This document shows, in pieces, positions 1 through 9,812 of a stretch of DNA of 64,000 nt (the stretch's first letter is position 1; each line of letters begins with the position of its first letter). This DNA comes from Bradyrhizobium australiense (lineage in GTDB: Bacteria > Pseudomonadota > Alphaproteobacteria > Rhizobiales > Xanthobacteraceae): contig NZ_JAAVLX010000001.1 in NCBI RefSeq assembly GCF_013114825.1, positions 1-64,000 on the forward strand, in the 5' to 3' direction. Made by a program: the position numbers and the translations under genes. The notes beneath the pieces are model-generated. The model saw only the letters and a program-made list of their open reading frames with translations. It searched no databases and was not told the DNA's origin.

Positions 1-740
1 TCGCCTCGCGCGCCGAGATCCCTGCGACTTCCAGCGCCTGATTGCGCTCGATCTCCAGCTTGCGCGTGGTGTGCTCGGCGGCGATCCGCTCGGCTGCGAG
101 CGTCCGCTCGCGTGCGATCCGGGCGGCTTCCACGGCCTTTTGCGCCTCGATCTCGGCTTCTTGAATCGTACGCACCTGCTGGATCTCCAAAGAGCGGGTG
201 CGCTCGTCGGAGGCAATGCGTTCGACGTTGACGATCGTGGTCTGGGCGATGCGGGCCTTTTCGGTCGCCTCGCGTGCCGCGATCTCGGCTTCCTCGACCG
301 CGCGGGTACGCTCTATCTCGCGCCTTCGGGTTTCTTCCTCATTGGCGATCCGCGCATCGGTAATGGCGCGATCCTGCTGGATACGTGCCTTCTCGATCGC
401 TTCGCGCGCCGTTATCTCGGCTTCCTCTACCGTTCGGGTGCGCTCGATATCGCGCTGGCGCACCTCGCGCTCGGAGGCGATGCGGGCGGTATCGACCGCG
501 CGCTGATTAGCGATCTTGGCTTTCTCGATTTCCTCGCGCGCCAGCAGTTCCTTCTCTTCGACCGCGCGTGTGCGCTCGATCTCACGGTGCCTTGTTTCAC
601 GCTCCGAGGCGATGCGGGCTTCGGCGATCGCGAGCTCATTGGCGATGCGGGCCTTCTCGATGGCCTCGCGGGCGGAAATCTGCGCCTGCTCGGCCTCGGT
701 CTCGCGCAACGCGCGTTCGCGCGCAACTTCCGTGCGCTGC
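1..740 (-). repeat. 132-bp (44-codon) tandem repeats inside the flotillin gene
   Basis: The coiled-coil part of the flotillin repeats every 44 residues (132 bp). Each unit contains an IERTRAVEEAEI-like block followed by AREAIEKARIAN and RIASERE blocks. At least five units can be followed to the left edge, the last two being more diverged. Forty-four is four hendecads (11-mers), which fits a long right-handed or nearly straight coiled coil. Confidence 0.8.
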
Positions 741-1531
741 AGCGCCCGGCGCATCTCGATGTCGCGTTCCTGTTCGAGGCGCGCGGTCTCGCTCTCGCGC
801 TCGATCTCCAGCGCCTGACGCTCGGCATCGAGGTTGCGGGTGCGGATCTTGATCATCGAATCCTGTTCGATGTCGTTGCGCAGCTTGCGCTTGGCCTCGA
901 TGTCCTCCATCAGGCGGGTCAGGCCTTCGGCGTCGAACCGGTTCGATGGGTTGAAATATTCGAGGTCGGTCTGGTCGAGATCGGTGATGGCGACCGACTC
1001 GAGCTCGAGCCCATTCTGGGCAAGTGCTTCGGCGGCGGCAGCCTTGAGCCGCGTGACGTACTCGCCACGCTGCTCGTGCATCTGCTCCATGGTCATTTCG
1101 GCGGCGACTGAACGTATGGCGGAGACGAATTTGCCGGAGAGCAGGGCATGGAGCTGTTCGGGTTCAAGCGTACGCCGTCCGAGAGTCGCGGCGGCGATCG
1201 CGACCGCCTCGCGCGTTGGCTGCACGCGCACATAAAAATCGGCCTCGATGTCGATGCGCATGCGGTCGCGGGTAATCACCGCGTCATGCTTCGCCCGCAC
1301 GATCCCCATCGGCAGCACGTTCATGTTGACGGGCGTGTAGTCGTGAATGAACGGCAGCACGAAAGCGCCGCCGTTGATCACGACGCGTTCGCCTAACAGA
1401 CCGGTGCGGACGAAGGACACCTCTTTCGACGAACGATGGTAGAGCCAGTTCACGATGTAAACGACAATGGCGATCACGACGACCGCGACGATCAACCAGA
1501 GGATCAATTCGCCAACCAGAGTCCCCGACAT
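1..1531 (-). CDS. Flotillin/YqiK-like SPFH-domain membrane protein (3' end beyond window)
   Basis: Read on the minus strand, this opens with ATG at 1531 behind an AGGAGG Shine-Dalgarno sequence. An N-terminal membrane segment (about residues 5-27, LVGELILWLIVAVVVIAIVV) is followed by an SPFH/band-7 domain to about residue 230. The rest is a long charged coiled coil made of 44-residue tandem repeats that runs off the left edge without a stop, so the C-terminus is missing. Flotillins scaffold membrane microdomains; the client here is unknown. It starts 23 bp after the stop of the TIM-barrel gene and is probably the last gene of the same minus-strand transcript. The plus-strand reading frames over it are shadows produced by the repetitive coding sequence. 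Confidence 0.88.
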   Translation of the reverse strand, partial: MSGTLVGELILWLIVAVVVIAIVVYIVNWLYHRSSKEVSFVRTGLLGERVVINGGAFVLPFIHDYTPVNMNVLPMGIVRAKHDAVITRDRMRIDIEADFYVRVQPTREAVAIAAATLGRRTLEPEQLHALLSGKFVSAIRSVAAEMTMEQMHEQRGEYVTRLKAAAAEALAQNGLELESVAITDLDQTDLEYFNPSNRFDAEGLTRLMEDIEAKRKLRNDIEQDSMIKIRTRNLDAERQALEIERESETARLEQERDIEMRRALQRTEVARERALRETEAEQAQISAREAIEKARIANELAIAEARIASERETRHREIERTRAVEEKELLAREEIEKAKIANQRAVDTARIASEREVRQRDIERTRTVEEAEITAREAIEKARIQQDRAITDARIANEEETRRREIERTRAVEEAEIAAREATEKARIAQTTIVNVERIASDERTRSLEIQQVRTIQEAEIEAQKAVEAARIARERTLAAERIAAEHTTRKLEIERNQALEVAGISAREA

Positions 1532-1554
1532 CTCTTCCTCCTTTGGTCTCGGCG

Positions 1555-2388
1555 TTACCGCGCGCCGATCGCCTTGAATTTACGGACCTGTTCGGTGAGC
1601 GCGCGCTCCACCGGCAGGCGCTCCATCGAGGAAGCGCCATAAAAGCCGTGGCACTTGCGCGTGTGCTTCATGATGAAATCGGCGTCATCAGGCTCGGCGA
1701 TGGGACCGCCATGGGCCAGCACCAATATGTCCGGATTGACGCTGAGCGCGGCTGCGGCCCAGGTGTCGATCTGTTCTGGGCAGTCTTCCAGCTTCTGCGC
1801 AGTGTGCGCGCCGATCGCGCCGCCGGTGGTCAGGCCGAGATGGCAAACGATGATGTCGGCGCCCGCAATGGCCATTGCCGCGGCTTCGCTCTCGCTGAAC
1901 ACATAGGGCGTCGTCAGCATGTCCTTGTCGCGCGCTCTGGCGATCATGTCGATCTCCAACGCATAGGACATTCCGGTCTCCTCCAGATTGGCACGGAATA
2001 CGCCGTCGATCAGCCCGACGGTCGGAAAATTCTGTACGCCGGCAAAGCCCAGCGCCTTTAGCTGATCGAGAAAACTGTCCATGTCGCGGAACGGGTCGGT
2101 GCCGTTGACGCCAGCGAGTACGGGCGTCCTTGTGACAACGGGAAGCACTTCGCCGGCCATTTCCAGCACGATCGCGTTGGCGTCGCCATAGGGCATCAGC
2201 CCGGCGAGGGAGCCGCGTCCTGCCATGCGGTAGCGGCCGGAATTGTAGATCACGATCAGGTCGACGCCGCCCGCTTCCTCGCATTTAGCCGACAGACCAG
2301 TGCCGGCGCCGCCGCCGACGATCGGCTCACCCTTGGCGGCCATGTTGCGAAACTTCTTCAGGATGGCTGAACGTTCGAACTTCGCCAT
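1555..2388 (-). CDS. TIM-barrel protein of the phosphoenolpyruvate hydrolase-like family
   Basis: This 277-residue protein starts at MAKFERS (2388), two bases after the stop of the upstream fusion gene. A longer open frame upstream is only the overlap with that gene. It has features of the PEP-mutase/hydrolase-like TIM barrels: [14 protein letters not shown] near residue 20, [15 protein letters not shown] near 45, a [10 protein letters not shown] motif near 190 and a C-terminal [12 protein letters not shown]. In plants and fungi a domain of this type is fused behind a UPF0261 domain, as in tomato Tm-1. Here the two halves are adjacent separate genes, which suggests they act together. The substrate is unknown; linkage to a Liv-type transporter hints at a catabolic role for an imported compound. 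Confidence 0.8.
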   Translation of the reverse strand: MAKFERSAILKKFRNMAAKGEPIVGGGAGTGLSAKCEEAGGVDLIVIYNSGRYRMAGRGSLAGLMPYGDANAIVLEMAGEVLPVVTRTPVLAGVNGTDPFRDMDSFLDQLKALGFAGVQNFPTVGLIDGVFRANLEETGMSYALEIDMIARARDKDMLTTPYVFSESEAAAMAIAGADIIVCHLGLTTGGAIGAHTAQKLEDCPEQIDTWAAAALSVNPDILVLAHGGPIAEPDDADFIMKHTRKCHGFYGASSMERLPVERALTEQVRKFKAIGAR

Positions 2389-2390
2389 GG

Positions 2391-4619
2391 TCACCTCGCG
2401 ACTTTCCGACGTGTCCCCGGGCGTCCGACCAGCGGGCGGAGCGCGTTGACGATGGCGGATGCAAATTCGGGCTCGTTGATGTGGCGCTTGATGCGGATGA
2501 GCTGGCGGTTGCCGGTCTGGCGTACGCTGCGTTCCAGCGCGGTAAACAGCGCTGCGTCGGCCTCCGGATCCCAGAACGGCTCGCCCGGCGCGTCGAGCGC
2601 GGAGACGCCGCCTTCCGGCAGGAAGAAGCGCACCGGGCCGTCCATACGGTTGAGTTTTTCGCCGATCCAGCGCCCCATCCGGTCGTTTTCTTCCGGCGTG
2701 GTGCGCATCAAGATCACTTGCGGATTGTGAACGTGGAATTTGCGCTGGCGGTAGCGCTCCGGAATCGTATCGGGCGCACCGAAATTGACCATGTCGAGCG
2801 CGCCGGCAGAGCCGATGAAGGGTAGGCGGTTGCGGATGATCGCGCCAAATCGGTCGTCGGTCGCCGGGAACACGCCGCCCATCAGGAGATCGCAAACTTC
2901 CGTCGTCGTGAGATCGATGACGGCGGCGAGCATTCCGGAATCGACCAGCTTTTCCATCGAGCGGCCGCCGACGCCGGTGGCATGGAAGACGAGGCATTCG
3001 AAATCGTTGCGCAACTCGGCCGCGATCTTCTGGACGGCGGGTGTTGTTACGCCGAACATGGTGATTCCGATGGCGGGCAACGAAGCTCGTGCGTTACGCT
3101 CCGTCCCGCCTTGATTTTCGAGACGTGCCTTCACCATGCCGGCGATTGCGTTGGCGCCGTTGGCGAGCACGGCGCGAGAGATCGAATTGAGGCCCTGCAC
3201 GTCCGTGACCGAATACATCATCGTGATATCGGCAGGTCCCACATAGGGGCCGACATCTCCCGACGCGACGGACGAGATGATGAGTTTCGGCACGCCTACG
3301 GGAAGGGCGCGCATCCCCGGTGCCACCAGCGAGGCGCCGCCGGAGCCGCCTGCCGAAATGATGCCGGCGACATTGCCCTGACGGTGCAGCCAGTTGGCGA
3401 AGGCGTCGGCCATCGCCGTCACCGACGCGCCGCGGTCGGAGCCGAACACGCTTGATCCGCCGCGGCCGTGGTTGAGCGCAATTTCCTGGGCGGAGACGTC
3501 GCAGGTGGAGAGCTTGCCGCTGGTGGAGACGTCGACGAGGCGTGTCCGTAAGCCATGTCCGGCGATCACGTCGCGGATGAAGCGCAGCTCCTCGCCCTTG
3601 GTGTCGAGCGTGCCGACGATCAGAACGACGGGCGGTCCAGACGCGCTTTGTACGCTCGTGCCGGCCTGGCGCTTTTGCCGGGCAGCGCCTTCGATACGCG
3701 TAACTCCGCTCGAAAGCGTGCGCGCCGCGGCCTCGATGCGCGCAATCGGCGCCGGCTGCGACCAGCGCGTCGGCAACGTGGGATTGGAGATATAGATCCG
3801 GATTGGCGCCGTACTCGGAGCGCGCGGCGGCACCAGACGCGCCTTCTCCGCGCCCGCATCGGTGGCTTCGATATCCGTTTCCGGCTCGGCGCCGTGGACG
3901 CCAACGCCAAGCAGACGCTGCTGCAGTTCGCGGTCGGCGGCAAGGCGCGCCGAGTCGATGATGCGATTGACGCGGCCATTGACCATGATCGCGACGTTCT
4001 TCGAGATCGCGGTGGCGACGCCGATATTCTGCTCGATCACCAGCACCGACATGTCGCCGTCTTCGCCAAGCCGCACCAACATTTCCTCGACCTGGGCGAC
4101 GATGACAGGTGCAAGGCCTTCGGTCGGCTCGTCCATGATCAGAAGCTGCGGATTGGTCAGAAGTGCGCGCGAGATCGCCAGCATTTGCTGTTCGCCGCCG
4201 GAAAGCTGACCGCCGCCATGATCCTTGCGTTCGGCAAGACGGGGAAACGTCTCGTAAATGCGATCGATCGTCCAGGTGCCGCGCCGCATCCCGGCGGCCA
4301 GCCGCAAATGCTCGTCGACGCTGAGCGAGCGCCATAGCCGTCGCCCTTGCGGAACATAGCCAACGCCTGCTTGCGCGATCCGCGCCGGACTGAGGCGGGT
4401 GATGTCCTCGCCGCGGACGCGAACCGAGCCGCCGCTCGCCCGCAGCAAGCCCATGATGGTCTTGCACAGCGTGGTCTTGCCCATGCCGTTGCGGCCGACC
4501 ACTGAGAACACGCCTGAATCCAGCGTCAGCTCGACGCCCTGCAGCGCATGAGAATGGCCGTAATAGACGTCGAGGCCTCGGACTTCGAGGGCAGGCGCGG
4601 AACGGCGGACCTCACGCAT
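2391..4619 (-). CDS. Fusion: LivF-type ABC ATPase + UPF0261 (Tm-1-like ATP-binding) domain
   Basis: The 742-residue protein starts at MREVRRSAP, with ATG at 4619 overlapping the end of livG by 8 bp. Residues about 12-240 are a LivF-like ABC ATPase: Walker [10 protein letters not shown] at 42-50, signature LSGGEQQM, Walker [11 protein letters not shown]. After a linker of about 80 residues, a complete UPF0261/Tm-1-like domain begins near residue 335 ([14 protein letters not shown]) and includes [12 protein letters not shown] and [14 protein letters not shown]. No stop or frameshift separates the halves, so this reads as a true fusion. It ties the energising subunit of the importer to a probable cytosolic enzyme half. 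I recall that such fusions exist in rhizobia, but this was not checked. Confidence 0.85.
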   Translation of the reverse strand: MREVRRSAPALEVRGLDVYYGHSHALQGVELTLDSGVFSVVGRNGMGKTTLCKTIMGLLRASGGSVRVRGEDITRLSPARIAQAGVGYVPQGRRLWRSLSVDEHLRLAAGMRRGTWTIDRIYETFPRLAERKDHGGGQLSGGEQQMLAISRALLTNPQLLIMDEPTEGLAPVIVAQVEEMLVRLGEDGDMSVLVIEQNIGVATAISKNVAIMVNGRVNRIIDSARLAADRELQQRLLGVGVHGAEPETDIEATDAGAEKARLVPPRAPSTAPIRIYISNPTLPTRWSQPAPIARIEAAARTLSSGVTRIEGAARQKRQAGTSVQSASGPPVVLIVGTLDTKGEELRFIRDVIAGHGLRTRLVDVSTSGKLSTCDVSAQEIALNHGRGGSSVFGSDRGASVTAMADAFANWLHRQGNVAGIISAGGSGGASLVAPGMRALPVGVPKLIISSVASGDVGPYVGPADITMMYSVTDVQGLNSISRAVLANGANAIAGMVKARLENQGGTERNARASLPAIGITMFGVTTPAVQKIAAELRNDFECLVFHATGVGGRSMEKLVDSGMLAAVIDLTTTEVCDLLMGGVFPATDDRFGAIIRNRLPFIGSAGALDMVNFGAPDTIPERYRQRKFHVHNPQVILMRTTPEENDRMGRWIGEKLNRMDGPVRFFLPEGGVSALDAPGEPFWDPEADAALFTALERSVRQTGNRQLIRIKRHINEPEFASAIVNALRPLVGRPGTRRKVAR

Positions 4620-5394
4620 GGCCCGCCCCCAGGTAGAGTTCCTGCACCTCCGGGTCGGCTTCGATCTCGTGCGGCAGGCCTTCCTTGAAGACGCGGCCAT
4701 TGTGCATCATCGTGACGCTTTCGACGACGCGCAGCGCGACATCCATGTCGTGCTCGATGATGATGTAGCCGATATGTGCGGGTAGCGACGTCAGGATTGC
4801 GATCAGTTCGCGCCGCTCGGTGGGGGAGAGGCCGGCGGCCGGTTCGTCGAACAGGATGAAGCGGGGCGCGCCGGCGAGCGCGAGCGCGATTTCGAGCTGG
4901 CGCTGCTGGCCGTGCGCCAGCTCCGCGACCCGCTGCTCCCTCAGGGGTGTCAGGTGCACCGCCTGGATCAGCGCTTCGGCTGCGTGCATCAGCGCGTCGT
5001 TCGCGCCCGGACGCAGCGGAGAAAACCGTCCACGGGAAACGCCACGGCAGGCGAGATAGACATTGTCCCGCACCGTAAGCCCGGGGAATAGCGCTGATAT
5101 CTGATAGGTGCGGCGCAAGCCGCGCCGGATGCGTTCGTAAGGCGGGAAGTGGGTTATATCCTCGCCGAAGAAACGGATGGTGCCGGAGGAGGGCGGGAAG
5201 TCCCCCGTCACGCAATTGAACAGCGTGGTTTTGCCGGCGCCGTTGGAGCCGAGCACGGCGCGGCGTTCACCCGGGCGAACGGTGATGGTGACGTCTGTCA
5301 GCGCCGCGAGCGCGCCGAACAGCCGGGTCACGCCACGCAGCTCCAGCGCGGCGCCGGCGCCGACGGCCGAGAAGCGTGGCGCGGCGCTATCCAT
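4612..5394 (-). CDS. livG: Branched-chain amino acid-type ABC transporter ATP-binding protein LivG
   Basis: A 260-residue ABC ATPase. It has Walker A GSNGAGKTTLF at about 50-58, the long LivG-type insertion, signature-region residues LAHGQQRQLEI, Walker B ILFDEPAAGLS and a H-loop histidine in IIIEHDMDV. It pairs with the LivF-type half of the next gene as the two nucleotide-binding subunits. Its start overlaps the end of livM by 8 bp and its end overlaps the fusion gene, so translation is probably coupled. The signature LAHGQ in place of LSGGQ is usual for LivG proteins. Confidence 0.93.
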   Translation of the reverse strand: MDSAAPRFSAVGAGAALELRGVTRLFGALAALTDVTITVRPGERRAVLGSNGAGKTTLFNCVTGDFPPSSGTIRFFGEDITHFPPYERIRRGLRRTYQISALFPGLTVRDNVYLACRGVSRGRFSPLRPGANDALMHAAEALIQAVHLTPLREQRVAELAHGQQRQLEIALALAGAPRFILFDEPAAGLSPTERRELIAILTSLPAHIGYIIIEHDMDVALRVVESVTMMHNGRVFKEGLPHEIEADPEVQELYLGAGHA

Positions 5395-6469
5395 GGCCGT
5401 GGCCTCCGCTCGTGCGCTTGTCGACGGCCGCCGCGTATCGGCGCCACCGCTCCCAGAGTCCGATTACGCCATCCGACGACCAGAACACGATGGCGAGAAA
5501 GCCGAGGCCGATCAGCAGCCGGAAGCGGTTGCCGTCGAGCCCGAACTTGACCAGCAGATCGAGCGCGAAGGTCCGCAGGATGACGAAGATGAAGGCACCG
5601 ATGAAGGGCCCCACAGGGCGGGTGATGCCGCCGACCACGGCGATGATCAGGATGTCGATGCAGGCGCCGACGCTGACCGAGCCGGGCGAGATCTGCCGGT
5701 AGTTCCAGACCTGCAATACACCGCCAAGCGCGGCGATGAAGGACGCGAAGGCGTAGGCTGCCACGCGATGCGCATTGACGTTAAAGCCGAGCGCCGCCAT
5801 GCGGCGCGGATTGTCGCGCACGCCTTGCAGCGCGAGGCCGAATGGCGCGCGCGAGACATATTGAACGGCGAAATAGCAAAACGCGGCGACGCCCAGCGTG
5901 ACGTAATAGAAGGGAATGTCGGAGCGCCAGTTGACACCCCAGAAACGCGGCGTGGCGATGGTGTTGATGCCGGTGTGGCCGTTGAAGATCGCCCAGTTCT
6001 GGTTGGTGAAATAGTAGAAGGCCGCGCCGATCGCGAGCGTGATCATGATGGTGTAGATGCCCTCGGTGCGCACGGCGAGCGCGCCGCCGAGTGTGCCGAA
6101 AATGGTCGCGAGCACCAGCGCCATCGGCGTTGCGAGCCACCACGGCCAGCCAAGGCTGATATTAGTGTTGGCGCTCATGCCGAACACCGCGACCATGTAG
6201 GCGGCAAAACCGGCGACAGTGAGCTGCATCAGGCTGACCATGCCGCCATAGCCCGCCAGGAACATAAGGCTGAGGGCGATGGTCCCGAGGATCAGCGTCG
6301 TGGCGAAGATCTCGATCAGGAAGAAGCCGTTGGCGATGAACGGCATGATCAAAAGGATCACCGCCACCAGCCAGACAGCGGGCTTGTTGAATTCCGGCCA
6401 TGCCAACAACGCCGCGCGCGCTCCGGCCGGCTGACTGGTCTGAGAATGCGCGCCCTGGACCAACGACAT
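5387..6469 (-). CDS. livM: Branched-chain amino acid-type ABC transporter permease LivM
   Basis: About 360 residues and eight to ten hydrophobic segments, with typical LivM sequence such as LGGALAVRTEGIYTIMITLAIG and the EAA-like region RDNPRRMAALGFNV that contacts the ATPase. I chose the ATG at 6469 (MSLVQGA), one base after the livH stop; an ATG 15 bp upstream is also possible. It forms the membrane channel together with LivH. In this family the substrates range from branched-chain amino acids to urea, amides and aromatic acids, so the solute cannot be read from this gene. Confidence 0.93.
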   Translation of the reverse strand: MSLVQGAHSQTSQPAGARAALLAWPEFNKPAVWLVAVILLIMPFIANGFFLIEIFATTLILGTIALSLMFLAGYGGMVSLMQLTVAGFAAYMVAVFGMSANTNISLGWPWWLATPMALVLATIFGTLGGALAVRTEGIYTIMITLAIGAAFYYFTNQNWAIFNGHTGINTIATPRFWGVNWRSDIPFYYVTLGVAAFCYFAVQYVSRAPFGLALQGVRDNPRRMAALGFNVNAHRVAAYAFASFIAALGGVLQVWNYRQISPGSVSVGACIDILIIAVVGGITRPVGPFIGAFIFVILRTFALDLLVKFGLDGNRFRLLIGLGFLAIVFWSSDGVIGLWERWRRYAAAVDKRTSGGHGHG

Positions 6470-6470
6470 G

Positions 6471-7481
6471 TCAGCGCCTCGCAAGCAGGCCCTGCGGCCG
6501 CAGCGCCAGCACCAGCACCATGATGAGGAAGGTCACCACGATCGCGTAGGTCGGGATGTAGACGGAGCCAAGCTGCTCGGCGAGGCCGATGATGACGGCG
6601 CCCAGCGCCGCACCCGGAATCGATCCCATGCCCCCGACGATGACGACGACGAGGGACGCCAGCAGAAAGCGGGTATCCTCGCCGGGTGAAATCGACTGAA
6701 AGGTTCCGCCAACAACGCCGGCGATGCCGGCAAGCCCCGCGCCGAGAGCGAACACCGCCACGAAGACGAGCTGGATGGGGACGCCGGTGGCCGCAAGCAT
6801 GTCGCGGTCATCGACACCGGCGCGCACCATCATGCCGACGCGGGTTCGGTTGAGCGCCAGCCACATCGCGATACCGATCACGATTGCCGCGACGAAAATC
6901 ACGAGCCGCACCATCGGATAGCGCAGATAGACCGCCTCGCCCGACGATTTGACCGCGGTGACCAGCGGCAATTCGATCGGGCCGATCAGCCAGCTCGGCG
7001 TCTGGATCTGATAGAAATCGCCGCCGAAGGCCCACAGCATCAGATCGGCAAACACGATCGAGAGCCCGATCGTGACCATGGTCTGGCGCAAATCCTGGCC
7101 CTCCATGCGGCGGAAGACGGCGATTTGCAGCACGATGCCGATCAGGGCGACACCGAGGAATGCAATGATAAAGCCGAGGATCCAGGAGCCGGTCCAGGCG
7201 CTGATGGCGTAACCGATATAGCCGCCGAACAGATAGAGCGAGCCGTGCGCTAAATTGACGTTGCGCATCAGGCCGAAGATCAGCGTGAATCCGCTGGCCA
7301 CCAGGAAGTAAAGGCTGCCGAGCGTGATGCCGTTGAAGACGGCGTTGAGAAAGACCCGTTTCCTGCCGATCGCCTCTTCGAGGCCGGGCGGCCAGACGGC
7401 AAGGATCAGCCACAGCAGCAGCGCGACCGCGATCAACAGGATCAGCGCCCATGCCGGATGGCGTTCGATGAATCGTGTCAC
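6471..7481 (-). CDS. livH: Branched-chain amino acid-type ABC transporter permease LivH
   Basis: A 336-residue hydrophobic protein starting at a GTG codon (7481). The N-terminal membrane segment ILLIAVALLLWLILAVW is longer than in classical LivH. The family motifs LGSLYFLVASGFTLIFGLMRNVNLAHG and GMGSIPGAALGAVIIGLAEQ are present. It is followed at one-base spacing by livM. The gene lies downstream of the AraC regulator (130 bp gap) and not directly behind the binding-protein gene, so it may have its own promoter. Confidence 0.92.
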   Translation of the reverse strand: MTRFIERHPAWALILLIAVALLLWLILAVWPPGLEEAIGRKRVFLNAVFNGITLGSLYFLVASGFTLIFGLMRNVNLAHGSLYLFGGYIGYAISAWTGSWILGFIIAFLGVALIGIVLQIAVFRRMEGQDLRQTMVTIGLSIVFADLMLWAFGGDFYQIQTPSWLIGPIELPLVTAVKSSGEAVYLRYPMVRLVIFVAAIVIGIAMWLALNRTRVGMMVRAGVDDRDMLAATGVPIQLVFVAVFALGAGLAGIAGVVGGTFQSISPGEDTRFLLASLVVVIVGGMGSIPGAALGAVIIGLAEQLGSVYIPTYAIVVTFLIMVLVLALRPQGLLARR

Positions 7482-7610
7482 GGTAGCAGCCCGGCGGTCG
7501 CCATGCCGTCCTCCCAGACGCCGCGGCCGTTTCGGCTCGCGTTTTCAGGCATCCTAACGGCGCCTCGAGCCTTGCACTTGATTGTCAGTATCTTTTCGCG
7601 CCGGATGCGC

Positions 7611-8432
7611 TCAGGGGCGCAAGACTTTGGCGGCGCGACGGTATTCGGTCGGCGCCATCCCGACATTGGCGGCGAAGAAGCGGGTGAAACCGCTCTGGGA
7701 GGAGAAGCCGAGATCGAAGCCGATATCGGCGATCGGCACTTCGGTCGCGACCAGGGCGTCCAGTGCTTGTTCCATGATGAGTGTATTGAGATAGAGGTTC
7801 GGAGTGACGCCGGTCTGGGTGCGGAACAACCTGTAAAAATGCGGACGCGACAGCCCGGACGCCCGCGCGATCGAATCCAGTTCGATCTCGGCGCCAGGGC
7901 TTTCGGACATCAGCTTGATGGATTTGCGGACGCGGAAGTCGGTAATGGCGGTGCGCGCCTCCTGAACCGGCTCGGAACACTGCCAGCTCTCGTCATAGCA
8001 ACTGTCGATCAACTGCCTGAGCTCGCAATCGAGGCTGCTTAGTGAAGGAGCGCCGCAGACCAGCGCGGCAGAGCGGCGAATATGCCTGTCGAGCGTGGCC
8101 GTACGCTTGAAGCAGGTGCGGCCGAACCGCAGGCTGTGGCCGCGGGCCGCATCGGGGGCGAACCATTCGGCGTTGACGTAAAGAACGAAGAAGATCGCCC
8201 CGTTCTCCATGTCCGTCGGGACAAAATTGTGCGGTTCCCAGGGGTTGACGGCAACAATGGAGTCTTCCGCAAGCAGCCATCGCTCGTCGCAGACGTCAAT
8301 GCGCGCTGGCGTTCCACCGACATGAAAAATCAGATGCCCTTCGCGATGCGCGTGCATGTTGAAGGGGCGGTTCAACTGATAGACCGTCGCGCGACCGAAC
8401 CGGCCGTGGAAGACGGCGAGAGCCTTGCTCAT
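7611..8432 (-). CDS. AraC-family transcriptional regulator
   Basis: The 273-residue protein starts at MSKALAVFHGRFG, behind a GGGAGGGAAGG ribosome-binding site. The frame is open for 26 more codons upstream, but without a comparable site. Residues about 1-150 form a cupin-type sensor domain (HREGHLIFHVGG, then NPWEPHNF). Residues about 170-270 are the double helix-turn-helix of the AraC family, with IARASGLSRPHFYRLFR and the second helix pair ending IGFDLGFSSQSGFTRFF and MAPTEYR. It sits between the binding-protein gene and livH on the same strand, so it is the likely local activator, sensing the imported compound or its catabolite. Confidence 0.9.
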   Translation of the reverse strand: MSKALAVFHGRFGRATVYQLNRPFNMHAHREGHLIFHVGGTPARIDVCDERWLLAEDSIVAVNPWEPHNFVPTDMENGAIFFVLYVNAEWFAPDAARGHSLRFGRTCFKRTATLDRHIRRSAALVCGAPSLSSLDCELRQLIDSCYDESWQCSEPVQEARTAITDFRVRKSIKLMSESPGAEIELDSIARASGLSRPHFYRLFRTQTGVTPNLYLNTLIMEQALDALVATEVPIADIGFDLGFSSQSGFTRFFAANVGMAPTEYRRAAKVLRP

Positions 8433-8518
8433 GCCTTCCCTCCCGCGGGATGTTCTTGTCTTTTTCAACCAGCGTTCAACATTAGCCGCGAGAATGCAAG
8501 GGAAGATCACATCCAGCC

Positions 8519-8543
8519 CGGGCCCCGGCGTGACCGGGGCCCG
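8519..8543 (-). terminator. GC-rich hairpin between binding-protein gene and araC-type gene
   Basis: A perfect 10-bp stem (CGGGCCCCGG / CCGGGGCCCG) with a 5-base loop lies 18 bp after the stop of the binding-protein gene. No T-run follows. In this position it probably stabilises the 3' end of the binding-protein message or partly terminates it, giving more binding protein than membrane subunits. Confidence 0.55.
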
Positions 8544-8561
8544 TTCGCAAATGCGAAGAAC

Positions 8562-9812
8562 TCAGTACTTCTTGCACTCCGGAACCGTCCGGCTCGGCAG
8601 GCCGATCTTGGAGAACACCGCCGGGTCGTAGCCGAGCGTCTGGTTCACATTCGGAATGACCTTCACGACCTTGCTGAACAAGGCGCCCTTGGCGTCATCC
8701 ACCACCTCGGTGACGAAGTTGGTGCCGATGGCCTGGCGGTTGGAATCGAGCTTGATCTTGCCGTTGGGCGCGTCGAGCTCGATCTTGGCGAGGGCTTCCT
8801 TGAGTTTTGCCTGGTTGTTGCTGAGATCGCCGTTAACCTGACGCAGCGCGAGAATAAGCGCCATCGTCGAGCCGTAATAATTGGTGGCGAGCAGCGAGGG
8901 GCTGGGGAACCGCTTGTTCGGGGGAAACGCATCCTGATAGGCTTTCACGAACTTCTGCCAGCTTGGATCTTCCCAGGTATCGGCTTGCCCGCTCGCGGCG
9001 ATGGTGCCGAGCAGCGCATTCTTGGCGTTGCCCTTGGCGGAGAGGATGGTCTGGTCGACCATGATCGAGCCGCCCATCAGATGCGCCTTGCCGCCAGCCT
9101 GCTGATACTGGTTCAGGAAGTTCACCGCGTCGGCACCGCCAAGGCCGAGATAGATCGCATCGACATCATCGGGCAGGGCGGCAATGACCGAGGCAAAGTC
9201 CTTGGTGCCGAGCGGCACCCATTGCCGGTTCGTCACCTGTCCGCCGGCGCCACAGAACTCGAGCACGAGCCCGAACACCTGCGTATAGATGAACGAATAG
9301 TCTTCACCGACGGTTGCGATCTTCCGATATCCCTTGGTCTCATACGCGTACTTGCCGAGGCCGACCTGCCACTGGGCGCCGTCCATGTTGAAGCGGAAGA
9401 AGTTCGGCGCCGGATCGACATAGGTAGTTTCCTGCGCGCCGGAAGCGGCGTTGACGAAGGTCAACTCGGGCCGCGTCTTGGCAAAATTCTTGACCGCGAT
9501 GCCTTCGTCGCCGGACAGCGGCGAGAGCAGGATCTGGACCTTGTCCTGTTCGATCAGTTTCCGCACCGCGCGAACCGCGGAGTCGGGCGTGGCATCCGTG
9601 GAAGCAATGATGAATTCGAGTTCCTTGTCGCCGACCTTCTTGCCCAACGTGTTGATCGCCGTTTGATGCCCCCGTATTCCGTCCTCGCCCAGCACCGTAT
9701 AGGTGCCTTCAAGAGTCGCGGTGACGCCGACCTTGATCTTCTCTTGAGCGACGGCGGCGCCGGAAAGCAACAGGCTGCTCAGCGCGACCAGTCCCGCACA
9801 GCTTTTGAACAT
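8562..9812 (-). CDS. Periplasmic substrate-binding protein of a Liv-type ABC transporter
   Basis: The 416-residue protein starts at MFKSCAGLVALSS (9812), preceded by a GGGAGGGG ribosome-binding site. The signal peptide is cleaved at about AVA-QEKIKVG (residues 21-24). The body is a type I periplasmic binding protein (Peripla_BP_6): KVGVTATLEGTYTVLGEDGIRG, then LLSPLSGDEG, DFASVIAALPDDVDAIYLGLGG and the C-terminal FVTEVVDD. It delivers the solute to LivHM. Sequence of this type is common in amide, urea and aromatic-acid transporters, but the ligand is not readable here. It is the first gene of the minus-strand transport operon. Confidence 0.92.
   Translation of the reverse strand: MFKSCAGLVALSSLLLSGAAVAQEKIKVGVTATLEGTYTVLGEDGIRGHQTAINTLGKKVGDKELEFIIASTDATPDSAVRAVRKLIEQDKVQILLSPLSGDEGIAVKNFAKTRPELTFVNAASGAQETTYVDPAPNFFRFNMDGAQWQVGLGKYAYETKGYRKIATVGEDYSFIYTQVFGLVLEFCGAGGQVTNRQWVPLGTKDFASVIAALPDDVDAIYLGLGGADAVNFLNQYQQAGGKAHLMGGSIMVDQTILSAKGNAKNALLGTIAASGQADTWEDPSWQKFVKAYQDAFPPNKRFPSPSLLATNYYGSTMALILALRQVNGDLSNNQAKLKEALAKIELDAPNGKIKLDSNRQAIGTNFVTEVVDDAKGALFSKVVKVIPNVNQTLGYDPAVFSKIGLPSRTVPECKKY

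Noticed and set aside
1..740. CRISPR-like array from regular repeats
   Set aside because: The period is 132 bp with no unique spacers, and the repeats lie in frame inside one coding sequence.
71..1111. Long plus-strand reading frame of 346 codons
   Set aside because: It lies antisense to the flotillin repeats; its own sequence is a repetitive by-product of that coding frame and has no ribosome-binding site or recognisable domain.
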